Assembly: GCA_029880325.1 (NCBI GenBank)
Contig: JAOUOP010000021.1
Coordinates: forward strand, 1 to 64,000
Direction: 5' to 3'
From: Myxococcales bacterium
GTDB lineage: Bacteria; Myxococcota_A; Polyangia; Polyangiales; JAFGIB01
DNA length: 64,000 nucleotides
This document shows, in pieces, positions 36,492 through 45,773 of this stretch; position 1 is the stretch's first letter, and each line of letters begins with the position of its first letter. The notes beneath the pieces were generated by a model, which was given only the letters and a program-made list of their open reading frames with translations, searched no databases and was not told the DNA's origin. A program made the position numbers and the translations under genes.

Positions 36492-39400
36492 ATGACTGAG
36501 GAATCGGCGCAAGAGCAGAGTTCGATCAGGCCCGGGCCCGAGCGCTGTGACGGACGTTACATCCTGCTCGAGGAGATCGGCGCCGGCGGCATGGCGAAGG
36601 TCTACGCCGCCCACGACTGCGCGCGCGATCGTCGCGTGGCCCTCAAGCGGCTGTCGCCACGGGGCGACAGCGCCGCGCACATCGAGCGCTGCAAGGAACT
36701 CTTCGAGCGCGAGTTCCGCACCCTCGCCGAGCTATCCCATCCACGCATTGTCGAGGCCTACGAGTATGGCTTCGACGGCGACAGGCCCTATTACACCATG
36801 GAGTTGCTCGACGGCGGTGATCTGCACGATCGCACGCCCTTGCCGTGGCGCGAGGCTTGCGCCATCGCGTTCGATGTCTGCTCCGCGCTGTCGCTGGTGC
36901 ACTCGCGGCACATGGTCTATCGCGATCTGAGCTCGCGCAACGTGCGCTGCACGACCGACGGCAAGGCCAAGCTACTGGACTTCGGCGCCATGGCGCCCAT
37001 GGGACAGGTGCAGGCGGCGGTGTGCACGCCCGCCGTCGCAGCGCCCGAAGTCGTCTACAACCAAGCGCTCGACGCGCGCACCGATCTCTACGCCCTCGGC
37101 AGTAGCCTCTACGCCACCCTGGTCGGCCACAGCCCCTATCCTGCGCGCAACTTTCGGCAGCTTCCGGCACTCTGGACGACGCGGCTTTCGCCGCCTTCGG
37201 CTGTGGTCGAAGACCTTCCCGAGGAACTCGATGCGCTGATCGAAGACCTCCTGCAGCTCGACGCCCAGGCGCGCCCGACCAGCGCCGCCGAGGTTGCCGA
37301 GCGCCTCAGGGCCATCGCAAAGCTCGAGGTCGATGAACATGTCCTGGTTTCCCGCTCCTATTTGACGACGCCGACGCTGGTCGGGCGCGCCGAGGAGCGC
37401 GCCGTCGTCGATGATATGCTCAAGCGGCTGAGGCGCCGCCGGCGCGGCGACGGTCTGCTGATTCGGGCTGCCTCGGGTCTGGGGCGCACGCGATTTCTCG
37501 ATGCCTGTGTGCTCAGCGCGCGCGTTCACGGTCTGGCGGCGGCGCGCGTCAGCGGGTCCGAGACCGCCACCACGCGCTATGGCGCAATCGAGGTGATCGT
37601 CGACCAGCTGCTCGAGCAGCTTTGGGATGAAGTTCGTGCCGTGGCTGCGGCCGACGCACCGATCTATCGATCCCTATTTCCACGCCTGGTCGGGCGCCTG
37701 GTCCCCCAGGACACGCCGCTTGCGGCCGACCTCGAAGACGAGGGGCAGTTTGGAGCGGCCCTGCGCCGCCTGGTGTCGACGTTGGCCGAACAGGTCCCGA
37801 TCGTTTTGGCCATCGACAACATCGAGAGCTGCGATCCGGACTCCAAGGCGCTGTTGACGCTGCTGACCCACCACGCGCGCAAGTCACCCCTGATCGTCGT
37901 CGCCACCACCACCGACCAGGACAATCTCGACGAGACCACGCACCTCTTGCAGCAGGCCTGCAAAGTCGTGCAGCTCAAGCCGCTGAACGACGCGCAGGCC
38001 AAGGAGCTGCTGGCGTCGATCTTCGGCGATGTTCCCAACCTCACGGCCCTGGTTTTCCGCGTGCAACAGCTGGCGGCGGGAAACCCGCGCGACATCATGC
38101 GCCTTTCGCAACATCTGCTGGCCCACGGCGTCGTTCGCCACGAGGACGGGGTCTTCGTGCTCCCCGAAAATCTCACCGAAGAGGATCTGCCCGGCAGCGT
38201 GACGCAGGCTCTGGTCTCGGCGGTCGCAGAACTCGACGGCGACACCCGTGCCCTGGCGCAGGCCTTTGCCTTTTGCCCCAACCAGCACTTTTCCCACGAC
38301 GAATGTCTGATGCTCACGGCCCACCGCGACCCGCAGCGACTCTACGGAAGTCTAAGCAAACTGCTGGTTACCTCGATTGCGGTGGCCACCGGCGATGGCT
38401 TTTCCCTGCGGTCATCGACCTGGATACCCGCCCTGCGCGAGAAGGTGCACTCCCAGGTTCACGTTCGCCTGGCCGCGCTCTTTCAGGCGCGCGGCGACGG
38501 CCTGCGCGCCGCCCGTCACTGCTTTGCGACCGGCCGCGACAGGGAAGGCGTCGACTGCATCGTCGAGCACAGCGTCAGCTCCTACGAAGATACCTCCGGA
38601 AGCCAGGATCGCTACTTCGACTACCTGCGCTCGCTTCCGGTCGACTGGAAGGAGCTCTATGACCGGGGCCTCGAACTGGCCCGTCAACAGGGGCGCTCGG
38701 CCAAGGAGATCCACGCCATCACCAACCGTCTGGGCGGGGCCTATTCACAATTCGACAGGTGCAACGACGGCCTGCAGGCGCAGATGGCCAAGGCCATCGC
38801 CCGCGACGCCGGCTTGGATATCCTGGCCGAACTCGATCCCTCGCTGCCGGCGGCCGAGCGTCTGCGGACGGCACTGCAGCTGGCGGCCAAGCGCTACCAG
38901 GAGACTCCCGAAGACGAGCGCGTCTTCGCCCCGGGCGATGCGCTTGCGCAGCTGGCCCGGACGACGATTTCCGCGATCGGCGAGTTTTCGCGCAACCTGG
39001 ACGTGGAGCAGTGGGCCCAGATGCCGTCGCTTGCGCCGGTGCGCCAGCTTTCGCCCGCCCTCGATGCGACCTGCCTACTTGCCGAGGGCTTCGAGGCGCG
39101 CGCGACGGCGCACTTCGAGCGCGCCTGTGAGACCTATCGCCACACCCTGGCGCGCCTGGACGACCAGGATTCCGAAAGCCTCGGCGCGACCTTCGTCGAT
39201 GCGATCCGCGGCGCGCTACCGGCGATCATCGGCGTGATGGAGGCGGCTCTCGGCCTCGAAGACGCCGAGGCCCAGGCGCAGGCGGCCGAACGGGGCGGTG
39301 TGCTCTACCAGGGTAGCGCGATGGCGATCCGGATGCTGTCCAGGCTCTTTTTGGGCGATGTGGCAGCCGCCGATCGACTCACCCGCGAACGCGAGCTGTG

Positions 39401-40592
39401 GCGTCTGGAGCAGACCCATTCGGTGCGACAGAGCAGCGATACCGTGATGCTCTTTTGGACCATGGTCGCCCACGCGGCTTCCGACGATTTGACCCGGGCG
39501 CGCCACAACCTGGAGGCCATCGAGCGCGCGGCCGGTCGCATGCACACCTGGACGCCCATCGCGCGCTGGGCCCGGGGCGAGTACGACCGCATTCGCGGCG
39601 ACTACGGCGCTGCGCTGACGGCCCTGGACCAGTCGCTTGCGGGCATGCCCGCAGGCAAGCATCAAGCTTGGCCCTTCGTCGCAGGTGCGCGCCTGCGCGT
39701 GATGTGTCACCTCAAGCGCGAGGACGAGGTCTGCGCAGACGGCGAGCGCTACTTGAAAGTCGCCGCGGAGCAGGGCCTGGGCTACGTCGCAAACTTCATT
39801 CGCATGCCGCTGGCGCGGGCCTACGCCGCCGTGGGTAATGCCGAAATGGCCCATGCCCACGCCCGGGCGGCCCTGGAAAGCTTCCAGGCGCTGGGCACGC
39901 GCGGCCTCTTCATGGGCTTGGCGCACGAAGCCGCCGCCGAGGTCGCATTCATCCTCGGCGATGAAGCGGCCCACGCCGAGCACAGCGAAATCTGCGGCGA
40001 GTACTTCACCGCGGCGGCCAACCCCGCGCTGCTTGCGAAGTATCACCGGCTGACGCGACGCTCCCGCAAACACGACGCGCACGAGGGCCGGGTGAGCGAG
40101 GAGGCGGATGAGGGCAAGCTCTCGGCTTCACTGCTCGAGTCAGTGCTGCAACATTGCAAGGGGCGCGCCGATCGGCTTCAACGCGGGCTCGAGCTGCTGG
40201 TCGATGCGGTCGGTGCCAAGGGCGCCTACCTCTACACCATCATCGAAGGCGAGCCCGTGCTGGCGGCGCAAACCGTCTCCGAACCGCCGCCACCGGACGT
40301 GGAGGAGCGAAGCCGGCGTTATTTGCAGGAAGAGGTGGCCGACGCTTCACTGACCATGGCGGGGGACGAGGAACCCTCGGTGTCGACCGGAACCTGGAAT
40401 ACCTCGATGGGCATGGACGGTCATCCGGTTTTGCTCAGCCACTACGACGCGAAGAACTTCATCGTCAGCGGCCTGGCCGTGCTGCTCACCGATCAGGGTC
40501 AGCCGCCGCCGTCGGTGCCGGCCGCGGTTCGCGGACTCAGCCGCTACATGGTGGAAGCGGGCGACCTGTACGGCACCGTGGTCTGTGCCTGA
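36492..40592 (+). CDS. Giant kinase A1: kinase, ATPase-like, helical repeats, GAF-like end
   Basis: 1366 aa. Kinase domain: glycine loop GAGGMAKV (30-37), Lys52, catalytic loop YRDLSSRN (143-150), DFG (163-165) and VAAPEVV. The catalytic Asp is kept, but HRD is YRD and the usual Lys two residues on is Ser. Next is an AAA/STAND-like domain with the phosphate loop RAASGLGRT, where the invariant Lys is Arg332, and a normal-looking Walker B LAIDNIESCD. About 700 residues of TPR-like helices follow, then a C-terminal GAF-like domain (RLQRGLELLVDAVGAKGAYLYTIIEGEPV). Subfamily A shares MELLDGGDL and CTPxVAAPEVV with the gene at 47807. Cytoplasmic; probably senses a ligand or partner and phosphorylates FHA-binding targets. 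Confidence 0.9.
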   Translation: MTEESAQEQSSIRPGPERCDGRYILLEEIGAGGMAKVYAAHDCARDRRVALKRLSPRGDSAAHIERCKELFEREFRTLAELSHPRIVEAYEYGFDGDRPYYTMELLDGGDLHDRTPLPWREACAIAFDVCSALSLVHSRHMVYRDLSSRNVRCTTDGKAKLLDFGAMAPMGQVQAAVCTPAVAAPEVVYNQALDARTDLYALGSSLYATLVGHSPYPARNFRQLPALWTTRLSPPSAVVEDLPEELDALIEDLLQLDAQARPTSAAEVAERLRAIAKLEVDEHVLVSRSYLTTPTLVGRAEERAVVDDMLKRLRRRRRGDGLLIRAASGLGRTRFLDACVLSARVHGLAAARVSGSETATTRYGAIEVIVDQLLEQLWDEVRAVAAADAPIYRSLFPRLVGRLVPQDTPLAADLEDEGQFGAALRRLVSTLAEQVPIVLAIDNIESCDPDSKALLTLLTHHARKSPLIVVATTTDQDNLDETTHLLQQACKVVQLKPLNDAQAKELLASIFGDVPNLTALVFRVQQLAAGNPRDIMRLSQHLLAHGVVRHEDGVFVLPENLTEEDLPGSVTQALVSAVAELDGDTRALAQAFAFCPNQHFSHDECLMLTAHRDPQRLYGSLSKLLVTSIAVATGDGFSLRSSTWIPALREKVHSQVHVRLAALFQARGDGLRAARHCFATGRDREGVDCIVEHSVSSYEDTSGSQDRYFDYLRSLPVDWKELYDRGLELARQQGRSAKEIHAITNRLGGAYSQFDRCNDGLQAQMAKAIARDAGLDILAELDPSLPAAERLRTALQLAAKRYQETPEDERVFAPGDALAQLARTTISAIGEFSRNLDVEQWAQMPSLAPVRQLSPALDATCLLAEGFEARATAHFERACETYRHTLARLDDQDSESLGATFVDAIRGALPAIIGVMEAALGLEDAEAQAQAAERGGVLYQGSAMAIRMLSRLFLGDVAAADRLTRERELWRLEQTHSVRQSSDTVMLFWTMVAHAASDDLTRARHNLEAIERAAGRMHTWTPIARWARGEYDRIRGDYGAALTALDQSLAGMPAGKHQAWPFVAGARLRVMCHLKREDEVCADGERYLKVAAEQGLGYVANFIRMPLARAYAAVGNAEMAHAHARAALESFQALGTRGLFMGLAHEAAAEVAFILGDEAAHAEHSEICGEYFTAAANPALLAKYHRLTRRSRKHDAHEGRVSEEADEGKLSASLLESVLQHCKGRADRLQRGLELLVDAVGAKGAYLYTIIEGEPVLAAQTVSEPPPPDVEERSRRYLQEEVADASLTMAGDEEPSVSTGTWNTSMGMDGHPVLLSHYDAKNFIVSGLAVLLTDQGQPPPSVPAAVRGLSRYMVEAGDLYGTVVCA

Positions 40593-40620
40593 GGCGCCGC
40601 ATCGTCGACCCTGGTGGCGC

Positions 40621-40636
40621 TGGCACAGTGACAGCA
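40621..40636 (+). promoter_or_regulatory. Weak sigma54-like promoter candidate
   Basis: TGGCACA-GTGA-CAGCA: an excellent -24 box with the GG-N10-GC spacing but a poor -12 (CAGC instead of TTGC). It points at kinase B1, whose start is 325 bases away with the inverted-repeat element in between. No GGAAC palindrome is near. Confidence 0.3.
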
Positions 40637-40754
40637 TGACGCGGCCGCCCGCGTTTGGCATCGCGTACCATGCCTCACACCGTCGTGCACGCGAGCACGC
40701 CGCCGAGGCCGCCGCTACCGCAGTCCGTCAAAAACCTGATAGCCTGGTGACACC

Positions 40755-40922
40755 CTAGATGTGCTCGGCGGGAGTGCTGAGCCGATGATCGGGGTCGATA
40801 CGATGCCAGATGCAAGGACGGCCTGCGCCGGAATACTCCGTGTATTTCAAGGGGGCCGGACGCCGCAGCTGGCGCCGTAGCGGTCCCGAGAGCGGATCAT
40901 GACTCCCGCCGAGCACATCTAG
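40755..40922. mobile_element. 168-bp element with 21-bp perfect terminal inverted repeats
   Basis: Left end 40755-40775 (CTAGATGTGCTC...) and right end 40902-40922 are exact reverse complements over 21 bp and begin and end in CTAG. The core of 126 bp has no complete gene. It is a different sequence from the 20003-20180 element. No clear target duplication beyond CC. A MITE or a large regulatory hairpin; it lies just ahead of kinase B1. Confidence 0.6.
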
Positions 40923-40960
40923 CCGGCGGCCGCCGAGCCCGCGATCCGGAGCCACCGCAG

Positions 40961-43900
40961 TTGAAGTCCGACAATCCCCATTCGTCGTTGGGCGACCACG
41001 ACGACTCAGCCCATGGGGCATCCGCTCAGTCCCCCACCAGTGTGGCGGTGCGCTCCGATGCTCCGGATGTCGTGCCGGTATCGCCCCGCTACCGGGTGCT
41101 CGAGACCATCGGTTATGGCGGCCTGGGCACCGTCTACCGTGCTCGAGACGAGCGCACGGGCGCCGTCGTGGCGCTCAAAGTCCTGCACGTCAGCACAAAG
41201 CTGCTCGAGCAGGCGCGTCCTTCTTTCGAGCGCGAGTACCACACCCTGCGCCAGCTCGCCCACCCCTCCATCATCGAAGTCTACGACTACGGCCTCGACG
41301 ACGAGCAGCGGCCCTACTACACCATGGAGCTGTTGTCGGGGCAGGATCTGCGGGAGCTGGCACCGCTGCCCTGGCGCGAGGTCTGCGAGCTGGCGATGCC
41401 GGTGGCCTCATCGTTGGCGGTGCTGCACTCGCGCGGTCTGGTGCACGGCGACGTCAGCGCGCGCAACGTGCGCTGCACGGCCGATGGCTGCGCCAAGCTC
41501 TTCGATTTCGGTGCCATGGGGCCCATGGGCGTCGCCCTGGACCGTACCGGCACGCCACCCTACCTGGCACCGGAAGCGGCGCAAGGGCAGCCGCGCGACG
41601 CCCGCAGCGATCTCTATTCCTTCGGTGCGCTGCTCTACGTGATGTTGACCGGCAGTCATGCCTATCCGGCGCGCACCGTCGCCAACCTGTCGGAGTGTTG
41701 GCTCGAAGTGCCCGAGACCCCACACCAGCTCGACACCGACGTGCCCGAAGCGTTGAGCAATATGGTGATGGCGCTGCTCTCGCTCGATCCGGGTGGCAGG
41801 CCCAATACCGCCGCCGAGGTGATGGCCCGGCTGAGCGGCATCGCAGGCCTGCCGCTGCAAGAAGACCCGGCGGTCTTGCGCGCCTATCTGGCTACCCCCA
41901 AGCTCGTGGCCCGCGAAGAGGCGCTTTCACATGTGCGCGAGCTGCTGGCGCGGGCGCGCCACGGTCGCGGCGGCGGCCTGTGCATCGAGGCGCCGTCGGG
42001 CATGGGGCGCACGCGGCTGCTCGACGCCTGCGTCATCGAGGCCCAGCTCGCCGATACCATCGCCCTGCGCGCCCGCATGAACGATGGAGGCGGTGGAGAG
42101 TTCGCCTGCGCTCGCACACTGGTCGGGCAGCTACGGGAGGCGCTGCCCGAGGAGCAGTTCCGTTCCGGCGAGTGGATAGATTTAGCCGCTTTGCCGCGCC
42201 CCGAGCTGCAGGCCAAGTTGCGCTCTGTCTTTGTCGCGGCCAGCGCTGAGCAGCCGCTGATGCTGCTGGTCGATGATTACCACGCCATCGATGAAGCCTC
42301 GGCGGCACTTTTGGCCACCCTCGCCGACGACGCCCAGCAGCAGCGACTGGTGGTGGCCGTGACCGCGCCGTCCGATGCGGCCCATGCAGCCCCCATGGCC
42401 TGGGAGGTGCTCTCCCGTGGCGCCACCCGGGTTGTACTCGAGCCCCTGACCCACGCCCAGAGTGAGCAACTGCTGACTTCGATCTTCGGCGATGTGCCCC
42501 ACGCGCGCCTGCTTTCGGCGCGCCTGCACGACGCTTCGGAGGGCAATCCGCGCGCGCTGATGGAGCTGGCCGAACAGCTGGTGCGCACCGGCGTGGTGCA
42601 CTACGAGGCCGGCCACTGGCAGCTTCCCGACACGCTCGAGGAACTGACGCCCGCGAGCGTGCTCGATCACGGCAGGACCCGCATCGGCGCGCTATCGCCG
42701 GCAGCGCGCACACTGGCTCGGGTCCTGGCTCTGGCGCCCGACCTCACCTTCGACTACGCCGAGTGTGCGGCGCTCAGCGGCGCCAAGGGAGATTTCCTCT
42801 TTGCCGCCCTGAACGAACTGGCCGACGCACGCATCGTCACGCGCATGGAGAGTTCCTTGCGCCTGACCCATGATGGCTATGGTAACCTGCTGCGCCGCGG
42901 CGTCACCGACGAGCGCGCAGCCCACGCCCGCTTGGCGCGGGTGCTCGATGGGCGCGGTGCGCTTTCGCGCGCGGCTGTGCATTGGATGGCAGCCGACGAA
43001 CCGGTGCGGGCGATCGCACACCTGATCGCGGTGGCCCAGCAGAGCCTGCGCAGCGGCGGAGCGGAAGTGGAAGCGAGCCTGCTCTTGCGCGCGTCCGAGG
43101 GCTATCGCGAAACGCTGGTCGAAGCCATCGAGGCCACCGGCGATCCCGATCAACGAATGCTGCTGCGTCTGCTGGTGGTGGAGATGGGCGTGCATGCGGG
43201 GCCAGAGCTGCTCAAGCGCCACCTGCCGCCACTGCTCGAGCGCCTCAGCCGCGACTGCGGTCTGGCCGACTACCATGTCCTCGAGGGCGACGACCGCCTG
43301 CAGCGCGCATTCGCGGCAGCCCAGCTTCGCTATGATGAAAGCCCGGCGCGCAATGCTCTGGCCTCGCCGGCCCAGGCGCTCGGATTGCTCGCCCGGGTAT
43401 GTCTTTCGGCGGCCCAGAGTGCGGTACGCTGGTTTGACTACGAGGTCATGGAGCTATTGCCATGTCTCGAGCCGCTGACGGGGATCGCGCCGGGGCTCTG
43501 GGTCACCCAGCAGCTGGTTTCCGCCTACGGTCACATCATCGCGGGCCGTGCGGAGCAATGCCGCAGCTGCTACGCAAGGGTGCTCGAGCGGCTGGCCCGG
43601 CCCGATGGCGCAGGCCTCGATGCAGCGGCCCGCGCCCGGGCCGAGATCGGCGCCCGGGCCGGTCTGGCCCTGGTCATCTCGACCTATGGTCTGAAAGAGG
43701 TGCCGGCCCTTGCAGACCAGCTCGATGCTGTGCCGGCCGGACAGATCCTGGCCAGTCAGGTGCGCTCCATGTACCACCTGGGCCGCGGCGCCGCAGGTCT
43801 TGCCGAACACTGGCAGCGCCGAGCAGAGCTGCTCGAAATTCGCCATGCGCCCACCGAGCTGTCGGCGCGGCGCCACCTCTTTCCGCGCCTGGCGGTCAGC

Positions 43901-44980
43901 GTCTACGCCGAGGATCTGCTTGGCATCAAGCAAGCCCTGGGGAGCATCGAAGAATTGTCGGAGCGGGCTCCCAGCTGGCGCGCGATTCGGCGCTTTGCCG
44001 AGGCGGCCTACGATCACGTGCGCGGTGATCGCGACGCAGCTTTGCGCCGTTACGATGCGGCGCTGATGTTGGCCGCGCCGGGGCGCCACCTGGCCTGGCC
44101 TCTGATCGTGGAGCTGCGCCTTGAGCTTCTGCTCGAGCTGGGCCGCTTCAGCGAAGTCATCGAAGAGGGGCAGCTGGCGCTCGAGCAATCGGAACGCGAG
44201 GAGATTCCCGACTATGTCGTCAAGCCCCTCGCGGTCGCCTACGCCAACCTCGGAGACCACGAGGAGGCTGCCGAACTCGCCGATCGCGACGTGGTGCGCT
44301 GGGAGGCCATTGGTGGCACGGGTCTCTACATCGGGCGCGGTTACGAGACGCGCGCGCGGGTCGCGTTGCTGGCGGGCGAGCGCGAGGTCTTCGAGCACTA
44401 CGCCTCGATGTGCGCCGAACACTTCCTCACCGGAAACCATCCGGGACTGCGCGCCAAGTACGAACGCTTGCTCGACGAGGCCCGCAAGCGGGGGCTGCGC
44501 GACAGCACCCGACCCACAGACCCCTCGGGCTTCGGCGCCGACGGTCGCATGCTCGAGCAGATGCTCGCGGCCTGCGCAACTGCACGGGAACGCAACGCAA
44601 AGATCCTGGAGCTGCTGCTCGCGCGCGCCGGCGTCAGCGAGGGCGCGGTCTACCGCATCCAGCCCGAGGGCCTGGAGCTGCTCGCCAGCCGTGGCGATAT
44701 GCCCTCGGGCATGGAGCACTTTCTCGAGGCTTTTTTGGAGTCCGACCAGGAGTTGAGTCGGACACTGACACGCAGTCTCATCGCCCCCGAAGCTTCGGGC
44801 GTCCTGGCGAGCGACCGTGGGGGCTACTTCCCCGTCATTCTCTACAACGTCGCGCGCGGCACCGAGACGCCCGTCGGCGCCCTGATGCTGCCGTGTAACA
44901 TCGGGGCTTCTTCGGAGCTCACCCCCCGACTCTTGCGCGCTGTCGCCGCCGAGCTGGTGGCCGCCTCGGGAAACCAATAG
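40961..44980 (+). CDS. Giant kinase B1: kinase, ATPase-like, helical repeats, GAF-like end
   Basis: 1339 aa, TTG start at 40961 with CGGAG nine bases upstream. Kinase domain: GYGGLGTV (51-58), Lys73, catalytic loop HGDVSARN (162-169; HRD is HGD and Lys is Ser), DFG (182-184), GTPPYLAPEA. The ATPase-like domain has EAPSGMGRT with Arg350 in place of the Walker A Lys, and Walker B LLVDDYHAIDE. A long helical-repeat part follows, then a C-terminal GAF-like domain (LELLLARAGVSEGAVYRIQPEG). Subfamily B traits (MELLSGQDLRELAPL, SARNVR, TPPYLAPEA) are shared with the gene at 55625. Module I. Confidence 0.88.
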   Translation: MKSDNPHSSLGDHDDSAHGASAQSPTSVAVRSDAPDVVPVSPRYRVLETIGYGGLGTVYRARDERTGAVVALKVLHVSTKLLEQARPSFEREYHTLRQLAHPSIIEVYDYGLDDEQRPYYTMELLSGQDLRELAPLPWREVCELAMPVASSLAVLHSRGLVHGDVSARNVRCTADGCAKLFDFGAMGPMGVALDRTGTPPYLAPEAAQGQPRDARSDLYSFGALLYVMLTGSHAYPARTVANLSECWLEVPETPHQLDTDVPEALSNMVMALLSLDPGGRPNTAAEVMARLSGIAGLPLQEDPAVLRAYLATPKLVAREEALSHVRELLARARHGRGGGLCIEAPSGMGRTRLLDACVIEAQLADTIALRARMNDGGGGEFACARTLVGQLREALPEEQFRSGEWIDLAALPRPELQAKLRSVFVAASAEQPLMLLVDDYHAIDEASAALLATLADDAQQQRLVVAVTAPSDAAHAAPMAWEVLSRGATRVVLEPLTHAQSEQLLTSIFGDVPHARLLSARLHDASEGNPRALMELAEQLVRTGVVHYEAGHWQLPDTLEELTPASVLDHGRTRIGALSPAARTLARVLALAPDLTFDYAECAALSGAKGDFLFAALNELADARIVTRMESSLRLTHDGYGNLLRRGVTDERAAHARLARVLDGRGALSRAAVHWMAADEPVRAIAHLIAVAQQSLRSGGAEVEASLLLRASEGYRETLVEAIEATGDPDQRMLLRLLVVEMGVHAGPELLKRHLPPLLERLSRDCGLADYHVLEGDDRLQRAFAAAQLRYDESPARNALASPAQALGLLARVCLSAAQSAVRWFDYEVMELLPCLEPLTGIAPGLWVTQQLVSAYGHIIAGRAEQCRSCYARVLERLARPDGAGLDAAARARAEIGARAGLALVISTYGLKEVPALADQLDAVPAGQILASQVRSMYHLGRGAAGLAEHWQRRAELLEIRHAPTELSARRHLFPRLAVSVYAEDLLGIKQALGSIEELSERAPSWRAIRRFAEAAYDHVRGDRDAALRRYDAALMLAAPGRHLAWPLIVELRLELLLELGRFSEVIEEGQLALEQSEREEIPDYVVKPLAVAYANLGDHEEAAELADRDVVRWEAIGGTGLYIGRGYETRARVALLAGEREVFEHYASMCAEHFLTGNHPGLRAKYERLLDEARKRGLRDSTRPTDPSGFGADGRMLEQMLAACATARERNAKILELLLARAGVSEGAVYRIQPEGLELLASRGDMPSGMEHFLEAFLESDQELSRTLTRSLIAPEASGVLASDRGGYFPVILYNVARGTETPVGALMLPCNIGASSELTPRLLRAVAAELVAASGNQ

Positions 44981-45115
44981 CGGTTGCCCGGCTCGCGAGG
45001 TGAAGCCACCCAATGCGCTCGCTGCACACCAGGGGGCAGGGTGTAGACCGCACTGCCACTAATTTTCGAAGCCGCACACCCGTCCCATACCAAGACCTGC
45101 TATCATGGCTAGAGG

Positions 45116-45724
45116 ATGACGAGGCACGCTGATCTGTTACAGCGAGTTGCCCCAGTCGACATCGTACGCAAGGCCGTCGGGCCCGCCGAATCCTTCATGG
45201 GAAGCTATGGCGACGCCCCGCTACTGTGTATCGATCTCTCGGCCGGGAGCGATGGCGACCTTGAGGCAGGGCTGACCTTCTCCCTGGACGCCTCGACCGC
45301 CAGCAATCGCATGAGTTTTCACACGATTATCGGCGGCTCCCAGGTGGGCGATCCCTTGCTCACCGGTGGGCTCACGGTTTCGGATCTGGCGACCCGTCTG
45401 CGGGTGCATCGCCACTTTGTGCTGCCCCTGGTCAAGCGATCGCAGCGCTCCATGTCCATGGACCGCATCGTCGTGGGTCGGGCGCGCAACAACGACGTGG
45501 TCCTGCGGCACGCCAGCGTGTCCAAATTTCACGCGTGGTTCGAGTGCCTGGCCGACGGCGTCGTACGCGTTGCCGACGCCGGTAGCACCAACGGAACCAA
45601 GCTCAATGGCGAGCGCCTGGAGCCCAAGACGTTGGTGGAGGTGGCCCACGGTTCCCCCCTAATCTTCGGGCGGGTGACCACCTTCGTCTGCGATCCCATG
45701 TTGCTGTGGGAAGTCTTCCACTGA
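45116..45724 (+). CDS. FHA-domain protein 1
   Basis: 202 aa, ATG 45116 preceded by CTAGAGG. The first ~115 residues have no known fold. The C-terminal FHA domain is complete: IVVGRARNNDVVLRHASVSKFHAWFE (Gly-Arg, Ser and His that contact phosphothreonine) and DAGSTNGTKLNGERL. FHA domains bind phosphothreonine peptides, so this small cytoplasmic protein is a natural reader of the kinases beside it. Its N-terminal half resembles that of the FHA protein at 52762 in length and pattern. Last gene of module I; no sigma54 site was found upstream. Confidence 0.9.
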   Translation: MTRHADLLQRVAPVDIVRKAVGPAESFMGSYGDAPLLCIDLSAGSDGDLEAGLTFSLDASTASNRMSFHTIIGGSQVGDPLLTGGLTVSDLATRLRVHRHFVLPLVKRSQRSMSMDRIVVGRARNNDVVLRHASVSKFHAWFECLADGVVRVADAGSTNGTKLNGERLEPKTLVEVAHGSPLIFGRVTTFVCDPMLLWEVFH

Positions 45725-45736
45725 AGGGGCAGAAGC

Positions 45737-45766
45737 CGCGGCTGAGGCCTCCCGCCCGCAGCCGCG
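45737..45766. terminator. Hairpin between convergent FHA and acyl-CoA synthetase genes
   Basis: CGCGGCTG (45737-45744) pairs with CAGCCGCG (45759-45766) over a 14-base loop. Lies between the two stops, so it can end both transcripts. Confidence 0.5.
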
Positions 45767-45773
45767 CGCACAT

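Larger units (their letters stand above)
40593..40960 (+). other. Spacer between kinases A1 and B1
   Basis: 368 bases: a possible sigma54-like site at 40621, the inverted-repeat element at 40755-40922, and 38 bases before the TTG start. No gene found. Confidence 0.5.
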
